Source: Chenggangzhangella methanolivorans (lineage in GTDB: Bacteria; Pseudomonadota; Alphaproteobacteria; Rhizobiales; Methylopilaceae). From it: DNA of 64,000 nucleotides. The stretch lies in the NCBI RefSeq assembly GCF_019797865.1, contig NZ_CP081869.1, positions 3,559,501 through 3,623,500 of the forward strand, read 5' to 3'. The position numbers and the translations under genes are program-made. Positions within the stretch are counted from its first letter, which is position 1. Each line of letters opens with the position of its first letter. The notes under the pieces were generated by a model that saw nothing but the letters and a program-made list of their open reading frames with translations, did no database searches and was not told the DNA's origin. Below are positions 57,312 to 64,000 of this stretch, piece after piece.

Positions 57312-58676
57312 ATGACCCAGCGTATCGCCGTCATCGGCGCCGGCCCGAGCGGCCTCGCCGCGCTCCGCGCCTTCGAGTCCGCCAAGCAGAAGGGCGCCGA
57401 GGTTCCCGAGCTCGTCTGCTACGAGAAGCAGTCGAACTGGGGCGGTCTGTGGAACTACACATGGCGCACTGGTCTCGACGAGTTCGGCGAGCCGGTCCAT
57501 GGGAGCATGTACCGCTATCTCTGGTCGAACGGCCCGAAGGAGTGCCTCGAATTCGCCGATTACGGCTTCGAGGAGCACTTTGGCCGGCCGATCCCGAGCT
57601 ATCCGCCGCGCGCGGTGCTGCACGACTACATCGCCGGCCGCGTCGAGAAGTCCGGCGTGCGCAAATACTGCAAGTTCAGCCACGCCGTGAAAGGCGTGAC
57701 CTTCGACGCCGAGACGGAGAAGTTCACCGTCACGGTGAAGGATCTGGTCGGCGACCGGGTGTTCTCGGAAGAGTTCGACTACGTCGTGGTGGCCAACGGC
57801 CACTTCTCGACGCCGAACATCCCGTATTTCGAGGGCGTCGATAAGTTCCTGGGCCGCGTCATGCACGCCCATGACTTCCGCGTCGCGGACGAGTTCGCGG
57901 GCAAGCACGTGCTGATGATCGGTTCGAGCTATTCGGCCGAGGATATCGGCACCCAGTGCCACAAATACGGGGCGAAGCGCGTCACCTTCAGCTACCGCAC
58001 GCGGCCGATGGGCTTCGATTGGCCGGAAGGTTTCGAGGAGAAGCCGCTGCTGACCAAGGTCGTCGGCAACACCTGCTATTTCAAGGACGGCACCCATGTC
58101 GACGGCGTCGACGCCATCATCTTCTGCACCGGCTACCTGAACTATTACCCGTTCCTGGACGACGAGCTGCGCCTGAAGACCCGCAACCGGCTGTTCCCGC
58201 CGAACCTCTACAAGGGCATCTTCTACGAGGGCAATCCGAAGCTGCTCTACATCGGCGCGCAGGACCAGTTCTACACCTTCAACATGTTCGACGCGCAGGC
58301 CTGGTACGCCCGCGACGTCGTGCTCGGCCGCATCGCGCTTCCGTCTCCCGAAGAGATGCGCGCCGACTGGCAGAGCTGGATGTCGCGTGAAGAGGCGCTC
58401 GAAAACGCCGACCAGATGATCGACTACCAGACGGACTATGTCCGCGACCTGCTGGAGCCCACCGACTATCCGCGTCTCGACGTCGACATGTGCGCGCGGC
58501 TGTTCAAGGAGTGGGAACACCACAAGGCCGAGGGCATCCTCACCTACCGCAACCGCTCCTACCCTTCCACGCTCACCGGCACCGTCGCGCCGGTGCACCA
58601 CACGCCGTGGATGGATGCGCTCGACGACAGCCTCGAGGCGTTCCTGAACCAGCCCGCGAGCCAGGCGGCGGAGTAG
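57312..58676 (+). CDS. tmm: Trimethylamine monooxygenase (flavin-containing)
   Basis: Tmm oxidises trimethylamine to trimethylamine N-oxide with NADPH and oxygen. The 454-residue protein has the FAD motif [14 protein letters not shown] (residues 7-20), ENW-type [15 protein letters not shown], the FMO fingerprint [12 protein letters not shown] near 178, the NADPH motif [19 protein letters not shown] near 205 and [12 protein letters not shown] near 275. The length and the Trp/Tyr-rich N-terminal stretch match bacterial Tmm rather than eukaryotic FMOs. An AGGAGG lies 5 bases before the ATG. It sits next to tdm, the expected partner. Confidence 0.93.
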   Translation: MTQRIAVIGAGPSGLAALRAFESAKQKGAEVPELVCYEKQSNWGGLWNYTWRTGLDEFGEPVHGSMYRYLWSNGPKECLEFADYGFEEHFGRPIPSYPPRAVLHDYIAGRVEKSGVRKYCKFSHAVKGVTFDAETEKFTVTVKDLVGDRVFSEEFDYVVVANGHFSTPNIPYFEGVDKFLGRVMHAHDFRVADEFAGKHVLMIGSSYSAEDIGTQCHKYGAKRVTFSYRTRPMGFDWPEGFEEKPLLTKVVGNTCYFKDGTHVDGVDAIIFCTGYLNYYPFLDDELRLKTRNRLFPPNLYKGIFYEGNPKLLYIGAQDQFYTFNMFDAQAWYARDVVLGRIALPSPEEMRADWQSWMSREEALENADQMIDYQTDYVRDLLEPTDYPRLDVDMCARLFKEWEHHKAEGILTYRNRSYPSTLTGTVAPVHHTPWMDALDDSLEAFLNQPASQAAE

Positions 58677-58687
58677 CCTCAAGGGGC

Positions 58688-58800
58688 GTCATCCCGGACG
58701 AGGGCTGCAAGCCGTCGATCCGGGATCGCGTTCCGGAAGGGGCGCCCCATCCTGAAGACGACCCCGGATCGGCGCGGCTTCGCCGCTGGTCCGGGATGAC
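58688..58800. repeat. Family A-related palindrome, copy 4 (variant)
   Basis: GTCATCCCGGAC (58688-58699) and GTCCGGGATGAC (58789-58800) are perfect inverted complements; inner GATCCGGGATC and ACCCCGGATC pieces relate it to the family. It lies between tmm and tdm. Confidence 0.8.
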
Positions 58801-58824
58801 GATGATCCATCGAGGACCAAGATC

Positions 58825-61083
58825 ATGGACGCCCGTTCAGACGCGACCTCGCCGCTGCGCACCGACACGCTGGTGGCGCGCGGGACCGAGCCCCTGCTGT
58901 TCGACCTCGCGGCCGGCGACCGGGTCCGGATCGTCGATCCGGAAGGCCGCCAGCCGGGCCTCCTGCTCGTCTCCGGCGAGATCGAGGCCGAAGGGCTGAC
59001 GCCGGCCGATGAGGCTGAAGCCGCCGCAGCCAGAGCCGCGCTCGCGGCGCGCGGGACGGACGTCTCGAAGCTCAAGGGTTTCCGCCTGTTCTCCGACGAC
59101 GCCGAGCCCGGCGCTTCGATCGCCCTCGAGGCCGCCTCGGCGGCCGTCTGCGCGCTGGTTCCGGCCGGCGCGCAGATGGCTCCGGACGAACAGACCCCGC
59201 CGACCGAGCTCCTGGTCGAGATCGAGTCCGCCGCGCCCGCCAAGGGCGTCGCCCCGGCGCCGCTCGCCGAGCCGAAACTCGACCTTCGCATCGACGCCGC
59301 GACGGCGTCCGCCTATCGCGTGAAGGCCGGCGACTACATCCAGATCATCGACGTCGACGGCCGCCAGTGCTCCGACTTCCTCGCTTTCGACGCCGCGGCG
59401 CTCGAGCGCGGCGACGAGACCGGCATCGACCCGACGGTCACCCGCACGCTGATGGCCACGGCCAATCCCGCGCCGGGCCTTCACTCGAAGTATTTCGACG
59501 CGCGGCTGACCCCGCTCGTCGAGATCGTGCGCGACACGGTCGGCCGCCACGACGCGTTCCTGCTGGCCTGCAACTCGAAATACTACGAGGACATGGGCTA
59601 TCCGGGCCACGACAACTGCACGGACAATTTCAACCGCGCGCTGAAGCCCTACGGGATCGCGCCGAAGGCCGGCTGGCCCGCGATCAATTTCTTCTACAAC
59701 ACCACCGTCAACGCCGACGACTCGATCAGCATGGACGAACCATGGTCGCGGCCCGGCGACTACGTGCTGCTGCGCGCGCTCACCGACCTTGTCTGCGCGT
59801 CCTCGTCCTGCACCGACGACATCGACCCCGCGAACGGCTGGGCCCCGACCGACATCCACGTCCGCGTCTATGACGCGTCAGAAACCTTCTCCCGAGGGAT
59901 AGCTCACCGCATGACCCCCGACGCCGCGCCCCGTCTCACGCGCGAGACCGGCTTCCACCCGCGCACGTCTGCGCTGACCCGAAAGTTCTCCGAATATCGC
60001 GGCTTCTGGCTCGCCGACTGCTACTCGGACAACGGCCCGATCGAGGAATACTGGGCCTGCCGCGAGCGCGCCGCGATCATGGATCTTTCGCCGCTGAGAA
60101 AATTCGAGGTGATCGGCCCTGACGCCGAGGCGCTGATGCAGCTCGCCGTCACGCGCAACATGAAGAAGCTCGCCATCAACCAGGTGGTCTACACCGCCAT
60201 GTGCTACGAGCACGGCGGCATGATCGACGACGGAACGGTGTTCCGCATCGGCCAGGACAATTTCCGCTGGATCTGCGGCGAGGATTACTGCGGCGTGCAT
60301 CTGCGCGAGCTCGCCGCCAAGCACAATCTCAAGGTCTGGGTGAAGACCGCGACCGACCAGCTCCACAATGTCGGCGTGCAGGGCCCCCGCTCGCGCGAGA
60401 TCCTCCACGCCATCACGGTGACGCCGCCCGCCGAGCCGACCGTCTCGGAGCTGAAGTGGTTCCGCTTCACGGTCGGGCGGCTCGCAGGCGTGCCCGTCGT
60501 GGTCTCGCGCACCGGCTACACCGGCGAGCTCGGCTACGAGGTGTTCTGCCATCCCTCCCGCGCGGTCGAGGTGTGGGACGCGATCATGGCGGCCGGCGAG
60601 CCGCACGGCATCAAGCCGCTCGGGCTTCTCGCGCTTGACATGGTGCGGATCGAGGCGGGGCTCGCCTTCGCGGGCTACGAATTCTGCGACCAGACCGACC
60701 CGTTCGAGGCCGGCATCGGCTTCGCGGTGCCGAAGGAGAAGGCCGACGCTTACGTCGGCTCCGAGGCGCTGGCGCGCCGGCGCGAGACGCCGTCGAAGAA
60801 GCTCGTGGGGCTGGAGATCGCCTCCAACGACGCGATCGGCCATGGCGACTGCGTCCATGTCGGCCGCGCGCAGATCGGCGTCGTGACGAGCGCGACGCGC
60901 TCGCCGATCCTCGGCAAGTCGATCGCGCTCGCGCGCCTCGACGTGACCTACGCCAACCTCGGCGAGCACGTCGAGATCGGCAAGCTCGACGGCCAGCAGA
61001 AGCGCATCAAGGCGACGGTCGTGGCCTTCCCGCATTACGATCCGACCAAGTCGCGGGTGCGGACCGAGGCCGATCCCGCCTGA
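58825..61083 (+). CDS. tdm: Trimethylamine N-oxide demethylase (DUF1989 + GcvT)
   Basis: Tdm splits trimethylamine N-oxide into dimethylamine and formaldehyde. The 752 residues show the expected fusion: an N-terminal DUF1989 region (about 150-360), where DYIQIIDVDGRQCSDFLAFD, LACNSKYYEDMGYPGHDNCTDNF and LVCASSSCTDDIDP carry Cys/His residues suited to the zinc site known for Tdm, and a C-terminal GcvT domain (about 385-750) with MDLSPLRKFEVIGPDAEALM, RTGYTGELGYEVFCHPS and NLGEHVEIG that would pass formaldehyde to tetrahydrofolate. It is intact and last in the cluster. Confidence 0.93.
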   Translation: MDARSDATSPLRTDTLVARGTEPLLFDLAAGDRVRIVDPEGRQPGLLLVSGEIEAEGLTPADEAEAAAARAALAARGTDVSKLKGFRLFSDDAEPGASIALEAASAAVCALVPAGAQMAPDEQTPPTELLVEIESAAPAKGVAPAPLAEPKLDLRIDAATASAYRVKAGDYIQIIDVDGRQCSDFLAFDAAALERGDETGIDPTVTRTLMATANPAPGLHSKYFDARLTPLVEIVRDTVGRHDAFLLACNSKYYEDMGYPGHDNCTDNFNRALKPYGIAPKAGWPAINFFYNTTVNADDSISMDEPWSRPGDYVLLRALTDLVCASSSCTDDIDPANGWAPTDIHVRVYDASETFSRGIAHRMTPDAAPRLTRETGFHPRTSALTRKFSEYRGFWLADCYSDNGPIEEYWACRERAAIMDLSPLRKFEVIGPDAEALMQLAVTRNMKKLAINQVVYTAMCYEHGGMIDDGTVFRIGQDNFRWICGEDYCGVHLRELAAKHNLKVWVKTATDQLHNVGVQGPRSREILHAITVTPPAEPTVSELKWFRFTVGRLAGVPVVVSRTGYTGELGYEVFCHPSRAVEVWDAIMAAGEPHGIKPLGLLALDMVRIEAGLAFAGYEFCDQTDPFEAGIGFAVPKEKADAYVGSEALARRRETPSKKLVGLEIASNDAIGHGDCVHVGRAQIGVVTSATRSPILGKSIALARLDVTYANLGEHVEIGKLDGQQKRIKATVVAFPHYDPTKSRVRTEADPA

Positions 61084-62437
61084 TCAGGCGGGCGCTCCGG
61101 CGATTTGCTCGCCGGCCCGCCACACCGACACGATCCGGCGCATGTTGGCGATGTCGGCCACGGGGTCGGCGTCCAGCGCCACGAGGTCGGCGGCCGCGTC
61201 GACCTTCAGGACGCCGCGGTCCTTCTGGCCGTAGACCGCCGCCGAGCCTTCGCTGGCGATGCGCAGCGCGTCGGCCGGCGTCAGCCCCGCCTCGACCATC
61301 AGCGCGAGCTCCCGGTGCTCGGCGAAGCCCGGAATGCGCATCGGCGTCGCGCCCGAATCCGTGCCCATTCCGATCGTGATCCCGGCGGCGTGGAGCTTCG
61401 CGAGGTTGCGCTTGTTCATCTCGACCGAGGGGCGGTTCTTCTCGCCCTTCTTGGCCTGCGTCTCGCGCCAGGCGGCGTCCGCCATCCTCTTGCGGAAGGC
61501 CTCCGGCGCCGCGGCCTTGAAGAACGGGTCGTCGGCGAGCTCCGGCCGGTCGACGTAGATGTATTCGGCCTCGTCGATCTGGATGGTCGGGATGTAGCGC
61601 ACGCCGCCCTGCTTCATCGCCGCGAGCATGGCGTCGTCGATCTCCTCGTCGCGCACGCCATGGCCGAGGACGTCGACGCCCGAATTGATGGCGAGCCGGG
61701 CGTGGGAGACGTCGTGCACATGCGCGACCGCCGGCAGGTTTCGGCGATGCGCGGCGTCCGCCGTCGCCTTGGCGATCTCGGGCGACATCACCGGCAGCTG
61801 CCCGTTCATGTCCTCGATCCAGAGCTTGATCTGGTCGACGCCGGCTTCGGCGAGCTGGTCGACGACGTCGCTCGCCTCGGCGGCGGTGCGCGGCCGCGCG
61901 ACCTGTTCGTCGCTGAGGTTCATGACCTTCGCGGGCGGCGCGCCGTCCGTGACGCCGACGCCCGGGCCCGCGCCATAGAGCGTCGCGCCCTTGAGCCGCC
62001 CCGCCTGGCTCTCGCGCCTGATCTCGTGGAACAGCGGCGGCGACATGCCGAGCGCCGACACCTGCGTCACGCCGAAGGCGGCGTAGAGCGCGAGCTGCTC
62101 CTCGACGCGGTCTCGGGTATAGAATCGGATGCCGGACTCGATCCCGACCACATGGCCGACATGCACATGCGCGCTGTTGAGCCCCGGGACGAGGAAGCGT
62201 CCCGCCATGTCGACGCGCCGCACGCCCTGCGGAAGGTCCGCCGGGCCGGCCCCGGCCGAGATCGCGCTGATGCGGCCATCCTTGATGAGCAGGCTCGAGG
62301 GCGCGCTCATGGCGGAGCCGGTGAAGAGGCGCGCGTTCAGGAGCGGTGCCGGCGCCGGGCGAGCCTTGCGCGAAAGCGGGGAGGGCGACCAGCGAAACCA
62401 GTCCGCCGACGGCGGCGCGTCGTGTCATCAACATCAT
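61084..62437 (-). CDS. Exported amidohydrolase family protein (frameshifted)
   Basis: The ATG at 62437 (or 62428) begins a twin-arginine-like signal peptide (MTRRAAVGGLVSLVALPAFAQ). Removing one A near 62366 joins it to ARPAPAPLLNARLFTGSA and the intact metal-dependent hydrolase, for about 450 residues. Seen: metal-binding HxH in LVPGLNSAHVHVGHV, Lys in GVDQIKLWIED, His in PAVAHVHDVSHARL and GVDVLGHGV, and Asp in GMGTDSGATPMRIPGFAEH. This is the imidazolonepropionase/prolidase-like branch of amidohydrolases. The substrate is unknown; it is convergent with tdm and may not belong to that pathway. Confidence 0.85.
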
Positions 62438-62540
62438 GCAAATCCACGGCAATTTGGCGTTGGCCACGACATGGGCCAGGGTCGCCCTGGGGCAACCGCG
62501 CCCCACGGTTTATTGAGCGGACCCTCGCCGGCTCGCCGTC

Positions 62541-63508
62541 TCAGTCCTTGGGCAGCGCCGTCGCGCGGAGCTGGAAGCTCGGCAGCGGCTTGCCCTTCTT
62601 GTCCTTGTCGCTGAGCCAGGCGAGCTGGCCTTCGCTCACCCAGACCTTGTCGCCGACCACCGCGACGCCGGTCGGGCCGGCGAAGTCCTTCAAGGTCTCG
62701 ATCTTGGCTTCGTCGCCCGAAACGGTGACGCGGTCGAGCGCGCCGCCGCCCTCGACCATCAGGAAGCCGCCCGGGATCGCCCGCATGCCGTCGGGATGCT
62801 TCAGCGGCGCGACGTCTTGAGCTTGGTGATCGCGCCGGGCTTTCCGGCCTTCATGTCGATGCGGAACAGCTCGCCCGACATGTAGGTGTTGACGTAGAGC
62901 GCGCCGGACTCGTCGAACGCGATCCCGTCGAGGCCGCCCTTGAGCCGCTCGTCCTCGACGAAGACCTCGAAGGCCTTGGCGTCCGGCGCGAGCCGGAAGA
63001 TCTGCGGTCCGCGGGTGTTGGTGACGTAGAGGGTCCCGTCGTCGCCGAGCGCGAAGTCGTTCGCGACTGCGGCGTCCGCCGGTTTCGCGCTGAATTTCGG
63101 CGCGCCGCCGTCGAGATCGAAGCCCTTCACCCAGGCGCCCTCGACGTCGCCCGGTCCCTTGACGCCGATCGCCGAGATGTCGTTGGAGGCGACCCAGAGC
63201 GTTCTGGTCTTCTCGTCGATCAGCAGCCCGAAGGTCGAGCGCGTCCCGTGTTCGCCCGGCTTGAAGAACGGGACCGGCGTCGAGCCGGGCGCGATCTTCA
63301 GCACCCCGCCGTCGCGGAAGCTCGAGACGTAGAGCACGCCTTCAGCCGTCGCCGCGACGTTTTCGGGGAAGGCGTGGCTCTCGGGCAGAGGGATGACGTC
63401 GGTGGCGCTCGCCGGCGCGCTGAACGCAAGTCCGATCGTAAGCGCCATGCTCGCCGCCGCCGCGCCGCTGCGCGCGTTCCAGAAACAGCTCAACCGTCCG
63501 CCCTCCAT
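62541..63508 (-). CDS. SMP-30/gluconolactonase-like exported beta-propeller (frameshifted)
   Basis: The ATG at 63508 leads to a signal peptide (SMALTIGLAFSAPASATD). The repeats follow the SMP-30/NHL propeller pattern: FPENVAATAEGVLYVSSFRDGG, FGLLIDEKTRTLWVASND, VANDFALGDDGTLYVTNTRG, GLDGIAFDESGALYVNTYMSG. The frame stops at KTSRR; adding one C near 62809 gives SRPLKHPDGMRAIPGGFLMV and the last blades, ending ATALPKD at about 322 residues. Catalytic lactonase residues cannot be assigned with confidence. It faces the amidohydrolase on the same strand. Confidence 0.8.
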
Positions 63509-63586
63509 CGTTGTGTTTTGGAGGGCATATCGAGCGCAGCTTCGCGACGTCCATGGGCCGGGCTGCGAAACGCCGCGGCCGGCGCC

Positions 63587-64000
63587 TCATCGCTCGCCGC
63601 GGCGATAGGGCTGCATCAGCGCCTGGGGCACCTTCGCGCGCCGGGCGAAGACGACGAGAGCCGCGATCGACATCAGGTAGGGGATCATCAGGAAGAGCTG
63701 ATAGGGCGCGGCCTTGCCCGTGACGTGCTGGAGGCGGAGCTGGAAGGCGTCGAAGAAGGCGAACAGCAGCGCGCCTCCGAGCGCCCGCAGGGGCATCCAC
63801 GAGGCGAACACCACGAGCGCGATGCACACCCAGCCGCGGCCCTGGACCATCGTGGGGAAGAAGCTGTTGAAGGCCGCGGTCGTGAGAAACGCCCCGCCGA
63901 GCGCCATCAGCGCGCTGCCGAACGCCACCACGCCGATGCGCAGGCGGATGGGGTCGAGCCCCTGCGCTTCGGCCGCATGCGGGTTCTCGCCCACGAGCCG
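63587..64000 (-). CDS. ABC transporter permease, C-terminal part (cut by window edge)
   Basis: The last 137 residues of an inner-membrane permease. VGENPHAAEAQGLDPIRLRI is the cytoplasmic coupling loop of the BPD-2 permeases for nucleosides and simple sugars (YufQ/RbsC type), followed by GVVAFGSALMALGGAFLTTA, GWVCIALVVFASWMPLRALGGALLFAFFDAF and PYLMSIAALVVFARR. The frame is open through the right window edge and ends at the stop at 63587. The cargo of the full system is likely a nucleoside or purine-like compound, judged from the family only. Confidence 0.85.
   Translation of the reverse strand, partial: RLVGENPHAAEAQGLDPIRLRIGVVAFGSALMALGGAFLTTAAFNSFFPTMVQGRGWVCIALVVFASWMPLRALGGALLFAFFDAFQLRLQHVTGKAAPYQLFLMIPYLMSIAALVVFARRAKVPQALMQPYRRGER

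Overview
The window comes from a very GC-rich alphaproteobacterium. Gene content and order point to the Hyphomicrobiales, probably a methylotroph-related lineage: phaA-phaB next to phaR, an imuA-imuB-dnaE2 cassette behind a GAAC-N7-GAAC SOS box, Rhizobiales-type intergenic palindromes, and a trimethylamine oxidation cluster. The genus cannot be fixed from sequence alone. No rRNA, tRNA, CRISPR array, insertion sequence or phage gene was seen.

Layout. 0-3 kb: partial AAA ATPase, gloB, a cupin gene, an EamA exporter and a chlorite-dismutase-family gene, all but the last broken by indels. 3-7 kb: polyhydroxyalkanoate genes phaB and phaA, an exported unknown and the regulator phaR. 7-10.5 kb: MHS-type symporter, YqgE, DsbD-alpha-like protein and peroxiredoxin. 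10.5-12.3 kb: a gene-poor stretch with two tandem small paralogues. 12.3-18 kb: SOS mutagenesis cassette. 18-20 kb: YegP, a cytosine methyltransferase and Vsr. 20-35.8 kb: housekeeping genes (diguanylate cyclase, lepA, desaturase, secreted protease, glnD, mutS, hemW, rdgB, rph, hrcA). 36-39 kb: a sorbosone-dehydrogenase-like lipoprotein, a small protein and a ketopantoate-reductase-like protein. 39-45.3 kb: TonB receptor, FhuD and FhuB with a divergent AraC regulator. 45.3-48.5 kb: a zinc-ribbon membrane protein, an exported protein and a TPR-caspase protein.

48.6-61.1 kb is the most distinctive region: two coupled LuxR-type paralogues diverge from an APC permease, three dimethylamine monooxygenase genes, a GcvT-like gene, tmm (trimethylamine monooxygenase) and tdm (TMAO demethylase). 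Read together they encode uptake and stepwise oxidation of trimethylamine to TMAO, dimethylamine and methylamine, with formaldehyde passed to tetrahydrofolate. 61-64 kb: an exported amidohydrolase, an SMP-30-like protein and the end of an ABC permease.

Two cautions. First, about 30 apparent frameshifts fall in conserved genes such as mutS, hrcA, rdgB and fhuA, mostly at short homopolymers or dinucleotide repeats. They look like sequencing or assembly errors, so those genes are annotated as single genes with the shift noted. Second, two families of roughly 110-120-bp intergenic palindromes (four copies each) recur through the window.
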